This document shows, one piece after another, positions 1-5,608 of a DNA stretch of 8,753 nucleotides. The DNA lies in contig JAFAPB010000012.1 of the NCBI GenBank assembly GCA_019247335.1, forward strand, positions 1 through 8,753, given 5' to 3'. Each line of letters opens with the position of its first letter. The first letter of the stretch is position 1. Source of the stretch: Candidatus Kaiserbacteria bacterium (GTDB lineage: Bacteria > Patescibacteriota > Minisyncoccia > Phycocordibacterales > UBA2100). A program made the position numbers and the translations under genes. The notes below the pieces were generated by a model. It had not been told where the DNA came from. It searched no databases and worked only from the letters and a program-made list of their open reading frames with translations.

Positions 1-39
1 GTGTCCTTTATAACCGTGTTAGTATGCTCTCGTTTTTGA

Positions 40-110
40 CGGGCTGTCGTATACCGGTAGTACGCGTGCTTTGGGAGCACGTAGACTGGGTTCAATTCCC
101 AGCAGCCCGA
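40..110 (+). tRNA. tRNA-Pro (anticodon UGG)
   Basis: This 71-nt sequence folds into a complete cloverleaf. The acceptor stem is CGGGCTG/CAGCCCG (40-46 with 103-109), the anticodon stem CGTGC/GCACG (65-69 with 77-81), and the T stem CTGGG/CCCAG (86-90 with 98-102) closes a TTCAATT loop. The anticodon loop TTTGGGA places TGG at 72-74, followed by G37, so it reads proline codons. The C1-G72 pair and A73 are the usual bacterial tRNA-Pro identity elements. The 3' CCA is not encoded (TCC follows), so a CCA-adding enzyme would be needed. A possible -10 (TATGCT, 23-28) lies 11 bases upstream, but the matching -35 would fall at the window edge. Confidence 0.96.
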
Positions 111-114
111 TCCG

Positions 115-1278
115 CTAGTTTTTAAAAATCTCCTTTAGGAGAATGTCGGCAAGAGCTATACCTTGCTGTGACTCAAAGGTATCCGCGCCCTGTTTGGGAT
201 CGCCGCCCAGAATGCTCGTTAAGTCATTACCCGTCTGTGCTTTAATGTCGCGATTGATATAACTCAACGTTATGCCGCGCAGATCGCGCTCTGCAGTCGT
301 CGCTGCCTCACTTGTCGTCGTGATGATGCCGACTAGGCGGCCCCATTGATTGCTAATGGCTCCACCCGAGGATCCGCTCTGGGCTTCTATAACACCGCCG
401 AGTGACATCACATCGACCGAATCCGTATCAAACGTGAGTAATTGCTTAATCGATGTGATCGAGCCTGCAGCGTAGAGATTGTTGGTCGCGGCCAGTCCTC
501 CGAGAAATTCGGCGGGATAGCTGGCAGCGAGCACTTGGTCGTCTACAAAGGCAATCGCCTCGCGAGTATCCGGCGATATCGCCGAGAAGGAGGAGGGGAG
601 CGCCGATCCGTCGATGCTGCGATCTATATACAGAAGCGCATAATCGTGCTCGCCAGTCCCGAGAGGATGCGGTTCCGTTATCTCCGCGGCGTGTTCGGTT
701 ACCCAGGCACGCGGAATATAGAGAACGCGCGGTATCCACTGTGAGACGGCAGGGGAGCCGGTACGTACATAGCAGGTCAGGTCGATCTTGCCGCTATCTG
801 CAAGAAGCACGTACTGTGCCACGTGGGCGTTCGTGAGGATGATGCCGCGTGGATCGATCACGACGCCGCTGCCAGAAATGGGTCTCACAAGACCGCCCGA
901 TGTGAGGCAAAGAATATTTACGAGTGCCGATCGAGCTATGTCGTTGACGACGGTGAAAGAAAGGGGAGCACTGTCGTACGGATTGTCGATGCGTCGCACG
1001 ATGCCGCCGCCCGCCGAAGATTCCGATTTTTTGCCTTTGCTGCTGGTTTTTTTGACGATCGCCGTATTCGGAGTCGTTGTAGCAGCGGGGGGAGTCGAAG
1101 TCGCTGCTGTTGACGATGCAGTGGCCTCCGAGGCAGCAGCGGTTTGCGCGCTAGTTGTCGCGCTTCCCACCATGGGAGCCGAGGGGACATAGGAACGATT
1201 GAGCATAAATGTAATCGCGCCGATCAACACGGCAATAAGCGCGATCTGCATGAGCATTGATCCGGTCGTTTTTGGCAT
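115..1278 (-). CDS. Membrane-anchored trypsin-like serine protease (HtrA/DegP-type catalytic domain, no PDZ)
   Basis: The 387-residue product has a hydrophobic N-terminal segment at about residues 8-26, an Ala/Ser/Thr/Pro-rich low-complexity linker (about 34-75), a basic patch, and then a chymotrypsin-fold domain. The triad is visible: His152 in TNAHV, Asp212 in HDYALL, and Ser304 in GSSGG, with GSGVVI before the His. The layout implies an envelope-facing protease tethered to the membrane. No PDZ domain follows, since only about 45 residues remain after the last strand, unlike DegP/DegS. Cys124 and Cys169 could form a disulfide outside the cytoplasm. The frame stays open upstream through 1311, but that stretch is tRNA-Gly, so ATG 1278 is chosen; it lies one base after the tRNA end. 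ATGs at residues 8 and 10 are alternatives that shorten the N-terminus before the hydrophobic segment. Family assignment is firm; the substrate is unknown. Confidence 0.9.
   Translation of the reverse strand: MPKTTGSMLMQIALIAVLIGAITFMLNRSYVPSAPMVGSATTSAQTAAASEATASSTAATSTPPAATTTPNTAIVKKTSSKGKKSESSAGGGIVRRIDNPYDSAPLSFTVVNDIARSALVNILCLTSGGLVRPISGSGVVIDPRGIILTNAHVAQYVLLADSGKIDLTCYVRTGSPAVSQWIPRVLYIPRAWVTEHAAEITEPHPLGTGEHDYALLYIDRSIDGSALPSSFSAISPDTREAIAFVDDQVLAASYPAEFLGGLAATNNLYAAGSITSIKQLLTFDTDSVDVMSLGGVIEAQSGSSGGAISNQWGRLVGIITTTSEAATTAERDLRGITLSYINRDIKAQTGNDLTSILGGDPKQGADTFESQQGIALADILLKEIFKN
124..142 (-). terminator. Possible intrinsic terminator of the protease gene, inside its last codons
   Basis: Read on the minus strand, TCTCC-TAAA-GGAGA is followed at once by TTTTT. 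The stem has only 5 base pairs and lies within the final codons of the protease gene, with the T-run seven bases before the stop codon. The short stem makes this tentative. Confidence 0.4.
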
Positions 1279-1279
1279 G

Positions 1280-1350
1280 TGCGGGATGGGAGAATCGAAC
1301 TCCCGACCCAAGTTTGGAAAACTCGTATTTTGCCACTAAACTAATCCCGC
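1280..1350 (-). tRNA. tRNA-Gly (anticodon UCC)
   Basis: The minus strand gives a full cloverleaf. The acceptor stem GCGGGAT/ATCCCGC is perfect, the anticodon stem is CGAGT/ACTTG (one G-T pair) around loop TTTCCAA with anticodon TCC, and the T stem GGGAG/CTCCC encloses TTCGATT. It decodes glycine GGA/GGG. The discriminator base is A73, whereas most bacterial tRNA-Gly carry U73. CCA is not encoded; the base after A73 is C and the next three are the protease ATG. A possible -10 (TAAAGT) lies about 22 bases upstream of the mature 5' end. Confidence 0.96.
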
Positions 1351-1413
1351 TTGTGCTCGAGAGAACACAGTCACTTTACATGATGGCGAGGGCAATACAA
1401 AACAACCCTATTA

Positions 1414-1449
1414 AACGCTTCAGCCGCCCCAAGGGGCGGCTGAAGCGTT
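1414..1449 (-). terminator. Perfect 17-bp hairpin downstream of the HU gene, probable terminator
   Basis: AACGCTTCAGCCGCCCC is followed by two bases and then its exact reverse complement. It begins 22 bases after the HU stop codon on the minus strand. The following minus-strand sequence (TTAATAGGGTTGTTTTG) is only moderately T-rich, so termination may be imperfect, with some read-through into tRNA-Gly. The plus-strand side has no T-run. Confidence 0.6.
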
Positions 1450-1471
1450 CTCGAGATTGCACGCGCGCTCG

Positions 1472-1747
1472 CTACTTGACCGCATCTTTCAGAGTCTTGG
1501 AAGCTCGGAATTTCGGCACCTTCATCGCCTTGATCTGAATCGAGGCGCCGGTCCGGGGGTTCCTGCCCATGCGACCGGCCCGCGTCTTCGCTTCGAAAAT
1601 ACCGAGGCCTGCGACGGAGACCTCCTCGCCGCGCTTCAGGGTCTCGGTGATCGTGTCGATGATCGCCTCGACGGCGCGCTCGCCGTCGGCCTTCGTGCAG
1701 CCGATCGTGGCTGCGACCTTCTCGACGAGATCCATTTTATTCGCCAT
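1472..1747 (-). CDS. HU-family nucleoid DNA-binding protein
   Basis: This 91-residue protein matches the size and layout of bacterial HU. It has the N-terminal helical dimerisation part (MANKMDLVEKVAATIG, residues 1-16), the VAGLGIFEAK turn (about 45-54) and the beta-arm tip GRNPRTG at 61-67, whose Pro64 intercalates into DNA in this family, followed by VPKFRASKTLKDAV. HU dimers bend and compact DNA without strong sequence specificity. The frame is open to ATGs at 1792 and 1798, but canonical HU begins at MANK-like residues, so ATG 1747 is chosen. No Shine-Dalgarno sequence precedes it; instead a TAAAAT box sits 8 bases upstream. It stands alone between the rny terminator and a strong hairpin. 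Confidence 0.95.
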   Translation of the reverse strand: MANKMDLVEKVAATIGCTKADGERAVEAIIDTITETLKRGEEVSVAGLGIFEAKTRAGRMGRNPRTGASIQIKAMKVPKFRASKTLKDAVK

Positions 1748-1755
1748 ACGTATAT

Positions 1756-1824
1756 ATTTTATTTGTAAAAATCGACGTTTTTCGACCGTCATACCCATTT
1801 TGAGCCGTATTCGGGGGGTGTCAA
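1756..1824 (-). promoter_or_regulatory. Two candidate promoters of the HU gene
   Basis: The distal candidate has a perfect -35 TTGACA (1819-1824), a 16-base spacer and CAAAAT (1797-1802, 4 of 6 matches), predicting a leader of about 40 nt. The proximal candidate is TAAAAT (1756-1761, 5 of 6 matches) with 8 bases to ATG 1747, which would give a leaderless mRNA, but it has no good -35. A DnaA-box-like CTATCCACA (1840-1848, plus strand, 8 of 9 matches) lies just upstream. Which promoter is used cannot be decided from sequence. Confidence 0.5.
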
Positions 1825-1852
1825 ATACCGTAAATCCACCTATCCACAGTGC

Positions 1853-1879
1853 AAAAAAGCCGCGGCAACCGGGGCTTTT
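1853..1879 (-). terminator. Intrinsic terminator of rny
   Basis: On the minus strand AAAAGCC...GGCTTTT form a 7-bp outer stem, extended by CGG/CCG pairs after one G-G mismatch, with loop TTG, ending in TTTTTT. It begins 16 bases beyond the RNase Y stop codon, the expected place and form for a Rho-independent terminator. Confidence 0.8.
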
Positions 1880-1894
1880 CGATAATCAGTCGGT

Positions 1895-3424
1895 CTATTT
1901 GGCGTATTCGATGACGCGCGTCTCGCGGATGACGGAGACTTTGATCTCGCCGGGGTACTGGAGTTCCTTTTCGATCTTGTCGGCGATAGTGCGGGCGAGC
2001 TGGCGGGACTCGAGATCGGTCAATTCTTCAGGCTTCACAATGACTCGTATCTCGCGACCCGCTGAAATGGCATAGCTCTTTTCGACGCCTTTCTCCTGAT
2101 TCGCGATAGCCTCAAGATCCTCAAGACGTTTAATGTAATTCTCGACTGAATCGCGGCGTGCGCCGGGGCGGCCGCCGGAGATGGCGTCCGCGACCTGCAC
2201 GATCATGCTCTCCGGCGTCTCATACGGATATTCCTCGTGGTGCGCCTGCATTGCCTTAATGACCGCTTCGTCGACGCCGAATTTTTGCAGAATTCGACGC
2301 CCGATCTCGACGTGTGTACCGGGAACCTCGTGGTCGACGGCCTTGCCGATATCGTGGAACAACGCTCCGGCGCGTGCGGTTGTCGGATCAGCGCCGAGTT
2401 CCTCCGCGAGCATGCCGGCCAAATGCGCTACTTCGACCGAGTGGTCGAGCACATTCTGACCGTAGCTCGTGCGGAAATAAAGCCGCCCGAGGATCATGAG
2501 CAGCTTCGGATCGACGTTCGGTACCTTCGCCGCATACGCCGCTTCGGCGCCTTTCTTCTTGATGATGTTCGTGATTTCCTGCTCGGCTTTCTGCACTGCT
2601 TCTTCGATCTTTGCCGGCTGGATACGGCCGTCGAGGATCAGATTCTCCAGCGCAATACGCGCGATCTGGCGGCGAATGGGATCATAAGAAGAGAGGGTAA
2701 GCGTGCCGGGCGTGTCGTCGATAATGACGTCGACGCCGGTCGCGCGTTCGAACGAGCGAATATTACGACCCTCTTTGCCGATGATCTTGCCTTTGATCTC
2801 GTCGTTGGGAAGGGAAATGGTCGTCGCGAGCACATCGGAGACGACCGAATTGCCGAGGCGATGGACCGCCGTCGTGAGTATTTCGCGCGCCTTTTGCTCG
2901 AGCTTCTCATCGCTCGCGATCTCGAGCTTGCGCATGCGGCCTTCGAGATCCGTCTCATACTGCTTCTCTATCGAGGAAAGCAGTTCGTTTTTCGCTTCAT
3001 CGGCAGTCAAATTCGCGACTTTTTCGAGCTTCTGTTGCTCTTCTTCAACGATCCGATCGACTTCTTCCTTGGCCCTCTGCAACTCTTCCGCCTTCTTATT
3101 TAAAGATTCCTGCTCGTTGTCGAGGTTGAGGCGGCGTTGGTCGAGCGTTTCTTCCTTGCGGACGAGGCGCTCCTCGGTCGCTTTCAAATCGCGCTCGCGT
3201 TCCTTGAAATCGCTCGTGAGCTCTTCTTCTTTCTGCTTGGCGCGCTCCTCCGCTTCCGCGACGACCTGCTTCGCGCGCTCTTCGGCATCGAGCATCATCT
3301 TCCTGATCTGGAGCTCCATTGATCCGCGCTTGGCCTGCAGGATGAGCATGCGCAAGAAATAGCCCATCGCAATGCCGGCTGCGCCCGCGAGGGCGAGGAG
3401 CGCTAATACTATTTTAATTGACAT
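1895..3424 (-). CDS. rny: Ribonuclease Y, membrane-anchored endoribonuclease
   Basis: The 509-residue protein has the full RNase Y architecture. There is an N-terminal membrane helix (about 4-30), a long charged coiled coil (about 35-190), and a KH RNA-binding domain with IIGKEGRN (GxxG at 216-219). A metal-dependent HD domain follows, with His328 (LDHSVEVAHLAG), His357-Asp358 (FHDIGKA), His371, His395-His396 and Asp413 (VADAISGGRPGARR). It ends in the family's usual VSVIRETR..EYAK tail. Length is close to that of Bacillus RNase Y (about 520). The enzyme starts mRNA decay by cutting single-stranded RNA at the inner membrane. It appears monocistronic, with its own terminator and a long leader after clpP. 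No Shine-Dalgarno sequence is visible; a perfect hairpin abuts the ATG. All catalytic residues expected for the family are present. Confidence 0.97.
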   Translation of the reverse strand: MSIKIVLALLALAGAAGIAMGYFLRMLILQAKRGSMELQIRKMMLDAEERAKQVVAEAEERAKQKEEELTSDFKERERDLKATEERLVRKEETLDQRRLNLDNEQESLNKKAEELQRAKEEVDRIVEEEQQKLEKVANLTADEAKNELLSSIEKQYETDLEGRMRKLEIASDEKLEQKAREILTTAVHRLGNSVVSDVLATTISLPNDEIKGKIIGKEGRNIRSFERATGVDVIIDDTPGTLTLSSYDPIRRQIARIALENLILDGRIQPAKIEEAVQKAEQEITNIIKKKGAEAAYAAKVPNVDPKLLMILGRLYFRTSYGQNVLDHSVEVAHLAGMLAEELGADPTTARAGALFHDIGKAVDHEVPGTHVEIGRRILQKFGVDEAVIKAMQAHHEEYPYETPESMIVQVADAISGGRPGARRDSVENYIKRLEDLEAIANQEKGVEKSYAISAGREIRVIVKPEELTDLESRQLARTIADKIEKELQYPGEIKVSVIRETRVIEYAK

Positions 3425-3443
3425 ACGCGTCGTTCAGACGCGT
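3425..3443 (-). promoter_or_regulatory. Hairpin directly abutting the rny start codon
   Basis: ACGCGTC and GACGCGT form a perfect 7-bp inverted repeat with a 5-base loop, and the last stem base touches the rny ATG. The sequence AGG lies just outside the far arm. It could control translation, for example autoregulation by RNase Y, or act as a DNA operator. The structure is seen directly; the role is inferred. Confidence 0.45.
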
Positions 3444-3564
3444 CCTGATTACGATCGGAAATCTTCGGATGACAGTTGAGAGAGGCAACCCCTGACAAGT
3501 TCTCGACGCATACCCAGGTACGCGAATGAAAGTTTGAAATTCATAAATACTAAGGTGTACGCGC

Positions 3565-3573
3565 ACTATATCA
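3565..3573 (-). promoter_or_regulatory. Candidate extended -10 promoter of rny
   Basis: On the minus strand TGATATAGT matches the extended -10 pattern TGnTATAAT with one mismatch in the hexamer. No convincing -35 precedes it. Initiation here would give rny a leader of roughly 130 nt containing the start-proximal hairpin. Confidence 0.4.
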
Positions 3574-3581
3574 CGCGCGGC

Positions 3582-3603
3582 AAAACGCGCTATAAGCGGC
3601 GCG
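3582..3603 (-). terminator. Weak candidate terminator of clpP
   Basis: On the minus strand CGCGC and GCGCG pair around an 8-base loop and are followed by TTTT. It lies 14 bases past the clpP stop codon. The stem is short and GC-only and the T-run is brief, so this is tentative. Alternative pairings exist nearby. Confidence 0.4.
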
Positions 3604-3617
3604 GTCGCCCGACACCG

Positions 3618-4211
3618 CTAGTTGAGTACCTTATCGATGATGCCGTACTCGACCGCTTCGTGGGCGCCCATGAAGAAGTCGCGATCGACGTCGCGCTCGA
3701 TTTTTTCCAGCTTTTGACCCGTATTTTTGGCCAAAATCTTATTGATTTGCTCCCGCGCCTTAAGGATCTGCTTGGCTGTTATCTCGATATCGGATGCCAT
3801 ACCTTCTGCGCCTCCCGACGGCTGATGAATCATTACCTCCGCATTCGGAAGCGCGTAGCGCTTGCCTTTTTCGCCGGCAGAGAGCAGCACGGCTGCGGCG
3901 GACGCTGCCATGCCGACGCAGACGGTCGAGACGTTTGGCTGGATATGATTCATCGTATCCAGTATGGCGAATCCTGCAGTCACCATCCCGCCCGGAGAAT
4001 TAATGTAGAACGAGATATCTTTCTTCGGATCCTCGGAGGCGAGGAAAAGCAGCTGGGCCACGACGAGATTCGCGACATCATTGTCGATAGGACCTCCGAG
4101 GAAGACGATGCGCTCCTTCAGAAGGCGGCTAAAGATATCGTACGCGCGTTCGCCCATTGAGGTCTTCTCGACGACCATCGGCACCAACATTTGCGATTTG
4201 AGAGTGGACAT
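3618..4211 (-). CDS. clpP: ATP-dependent Clp protease proteolytic subunit
   Basis: The 197-residue protein is full length for ClpP. The catalytic triad is Ser104 (GMAASAAAVLLSAG), His129 (VMIHQPSGG) and Asp178 (ERDVDRDFFM). Their spacings equal those of mature E. coli ClpP (97, 122, 171), each shifted by seven. FYINSPGG and the closing AVEYGIIDKVL are also typical. ClpP forms a 14-subunit chamber that degrades proteins fed in by an AAA+ unfoldase; no clpX or clpA is in this window. The residue before AAS is Met rather than the common Gln. ATG 4211 is chosen because an upstream in-frame TTG (4247) lies in the promoter and terminator region and would add 12 unsupported residues. It follows tig but is separated from it by two terminators and has its own promoter. 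Confidence 0.97.
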   Translation of the reverse strand: MSTLKSQMLVPMVVEKTSMGERAYDIFSRLLKERIVFLGGPIDNDVANLVVAQLLFLASEDPKKDISFYINSPGGMVTAGFAILDTMNHIQPNVSTVCVGMAASAAAVLLSAGEKGKRYALPNAEVMIHQPSGGAEGMASDIEITAKQILKAREQINKILAKNTGQKLEKIERDVDRDFFMGAHEAVEYGIIDKVLN

Positions 4212-4219
4212 ATGGGCGG

Positions 4220-4247
4220 AGTGTACCCCATGTGCGGTTTTTTTCAA
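4220..4247 (-). promoter_or_regulatory. clpP promoter with -10 eight bases before ATG
   Basis: Minus-strand TTGAAA (4242-4247, 5 of 6 matches to the -35 consensus), a 16-base spacer and TACACT (4220-4225, 4 of 6) are followed by 8 bases and ATG 4211. Initiation at the usual distance would give an mRNA with almost no leader. The -35 overlaps the T-run of the upstream terminator. Confidence 0.6.
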
Positions 4248-4264
4248 AAACTGCCACGGGGCAG
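4246..4264 (-). terminator. Second terminator between tig and clpP
   Basis: On the minus strand CTGCC-CCGT-GGCAG is a 5-bp stem with a tetraloop, immediately followed by TTTTT. It lies 26 bases beyond the tig stop codon and just downstream of the first tig terminator, acting as a possible back-up. Confidence 0.6.
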
Positions 4265-4268
4265 GTAG

Positions 4269-4310
4269 AAAAACGACCGCGCGCGCAAATCACTCGTGAT
4301 CGTGCGCGGT
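4269..4310 (-). terminator. Intrinsic terminator of tig overlapping its stop codon
   Basis: On the minus strand ACCGCGCACG pairs with CGCGCGCGGT (one mismatch), with an inner ATCA-CGAG-TGAT stem, followed by CG and TTTTT. The upper part is made of the last codons (His-Asp-His-Glu) and the TGA stop, so coding sequence and terminator share the same bases. Confidence 0.8.
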
Positions 4311-5390
4311 ATGTCCCACGGGCTCCGTATTGCCTTCAAGAAAGCGGAGCGTCGCTTCGTTGCGCATCGCGTGCAGGATGTGGCTGCGCAGCGCCTCGGC
4401 ATCCGCGTCGGGGTAGTGTTGCCGCGCATGCTCGAGTTCGTGCTCAAGCACCGCGGGCTCGATCTGAATATTTTCTTTGCGTGCAATCTCGGCGAGGATA
4501 AGCCGCACCTTGGCGCGATTCTCCGCCGCTTCTTTCCAGCTGGCGCGCAGCTCGTCGAGCGTTTTTTTCGCTTCCGCAAGATAGCTTTCGAGCGTTTGAC
4601 CGATGCGTGCGAGGTCATCCTTGAGGCGGCCTTCCATGTCATCAAGCTCGTATTCCGCGAGCGCGGCAGGGAAGCGTGCTTTCGTCTCTTTCGCGAGCTC
4701 ATCGAGGATCGCGGCGCGGCGCTTCTCCATCGCACGGATTTCCTTTTCGGTCTTGATATTGGTGCGAACCGTTTCGATGAATTTCTCGGCGCTCTCAATG
4801 CCGAGCGACTGCACGAACGCATCGTCCAGTTCCGGCAGGTCCTTCTCTTCCATCGCGCGCGATTCCTCGGCCGCCTTCTGCGGCTCCGTACCGCTCTCTA
4901 TTTTATCGATACGTGCGCGCTCGCGGCGCAGGTGCATGAGCGCCTGCCTGTGTTCTTCATCGGAAACAGACGTATCTTCCTTTATATCGACGTGCTTTTT
5001 CGCGATCGCTTTATAATCAGGGAGCGTGACTTCCGGCGCGAGTGCTGCCCGCGCGGTGAAAACAAGCGGTTTGCCGTTCTCCGGCGTATCGGTCGAGACG
5101 CGCGGCGACTCGACGATGAGCACATTCTCTTTTGCCAGGAGTTCAGGCAATTCGTGCTCGATCGCGTGTTCCGCCGCATGACGCATGACGGCGCTTTCGC
5201 CATAGACCTGCACGATGCGCTCGAGAGGCGCCTTGCCGGGCCGGAAACCGTCGAGCTTCGCGGTTTTTTGGATCTCTTTGAGCGCGAGGTCGCGGTATCT
5301 GGAAAGCGCCTCCGCCGGTATCTCCGCTTTGATCTCCGTTTCCCAGCGCGCATCGTCGCGGGAAATCTTTACGTTTTGCAGATCGGACAT
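4290..5390 (-). CDS. tig: Trigger factor, ribosome-associated chaperone, lacking the FKBP (PPIase) domain
   Basis: The 366-residue protein starts with the trigger factor ribosome-binding domain (about 1-115) carrying the signature GFRPGKAP at 48-55, which docks on ribosomal protein L23 near the exit tunnel. The linker helix (VSDEEHRQALMHLRRERARIDK, 142-163, in shortened comparison with E. coli VTDADV...LRKQQATWK) runs through about 20 residues straight into KDLPELDDAFVQSLG (183-197). In E. coli that segment follows the roughly 90-residue FKBP domain. The C-terminal substrate-binding arms (about 198-350) are present. The protein is therefore about 65 residues shorter than E. coli trigger factor (432), consistent with clean loss of the prolyl isomerase domain. 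It ends in a His/Asp-rich tail. Both ends align well, so a sequencing deletion is unlikely. ATG 5390 is the only sensible start; no Shine-Dalgarno sequence is seen. Confidence 0.95.
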   Translation of the reverse strand: MSDLQNVKISRDDARWETEIKAEIPAEALSRYRDLALKEIQKTAKLDGFRPGKAPLERIVQVYGESAVMRHAAEHAIEHELPELLAKENVLIVESPRVSTDTPENGKPLVFTARAALAPEVTLPDYKAIAKKHVDIKEDTSVSDEEHRQALMHLRRERARIDKIESGTEPQKAAEESRAMEEKDLPELDDAFVQSLGIESAEKFIETVRTNIKTEKEIRAMEKRRAAILDELAKETKARFPAALAEYELDDMEGRLKDDLARIGQTLESYLAEAKKTLDELRASWKEAAENRAKVRLILAEIARKENIQIEPAVLEHELEHARQHYPDADAEALRSHILHAMRNEATLRFLEGNTEPVGHTAHDHE

Positions 5391-5396
5391 CGCGAG

Positions 5397-5425
5397 AGTG
5401 TACCGAGAAAAACCGCGTGCCGCAA
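5397..5425 (-). promoter_or_regulatory. tig promoter with -10 six bases before ATG
   Basis: On the minus strand TTGCGG (5420-5425), a 17-base spacer and TACACT (5397-5402) are followed by 6 bases and the tig ATG. The -35 match is weak, but the -10 and its flanks (GGTACACTC) are identical to those of the clpP promoter. Confidence 0.5.
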
Positions 5426-5602
5426 TTATTGAGTCGACGTCGCGTTATCAGGGATCAGCGGGAGCGGCTCTGAAGTCTTATTGAGCTGTGCGCCCCAGAA
5501 ATAGAGTGCGCCGAAGATCAGCATAATTACTATGACGATGATGCCGATCACCGGTCCCGAACCGGTCGGTTTCTGCGGAGGAGTTGCAGGCGCGGGAGGC
5601 AT
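5426..5602 (-). CDS. Small proline-rich single-pass membrane protein (58 aa), function unknown
   Basis: An open frame from ATG 5602 to TAA 5426 encodes 58 residues. It opens with a Pro/Ala-rich stretch (MPPAPATPPQKPTGSG), then has a strongly hydrophobic segment of about 20 residues (PVIGIIVIVIMLIFGALYFW, about 17-36), followed by a polar tail with several Ser/Thr/Pro. This is a one-helix membrane protein with a short cytoplasmic or periplasmic tail; topology is undetermined. An extended -10 promoter (TGATACAAT) sits 6 bases before the ATG, and the gap to tig is only 35 bases, with the tig -35 directly beyond the stop codon. Similar small proline-rich one-helix proteins are, as far as I recall, frequent in Parcubacteria genomes. 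I recognise no named family. Codon use resembles its neighbours, and the organised promoter supports a real gene. Confidence 0.72.
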   Translation of the reverse strand: MPPAPATPPQKPTGSGPVIGIIVIVIMLIFGALYFWGAQLNKTSEPLPLIPDNATSTQ

Positions 5603-5608
5603 GAATGG

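Noticed and set aside
1279..1311. Eleven extra codons at the start of the protease frame
   Set aside because: This stretch is the 3' half of tRNA-Gly, so translation there is not credible.
1840..1848. DnaA-box-like sequence as a replication origin
   Set aside because: It is a single site with no cluster, no AT-rich unwinding element and no dnaA or dnaN nearby.
2237..3103. Long plus-strand open frame (288 codons) opposite rny
   Set aside because: It is the antisense shadow of a clearly conserved RNase Y coding region; the translation shows no recognisable domain and has no promoter.
4296..5432. Long plus-strand open frame (378 codons) opposite tig
   Set aside because: It mirrors the trigger factor gene almost end to end, a common artefact in GC-rich genes with biased codons; the translation is Arg/Phe-rich without motifs.
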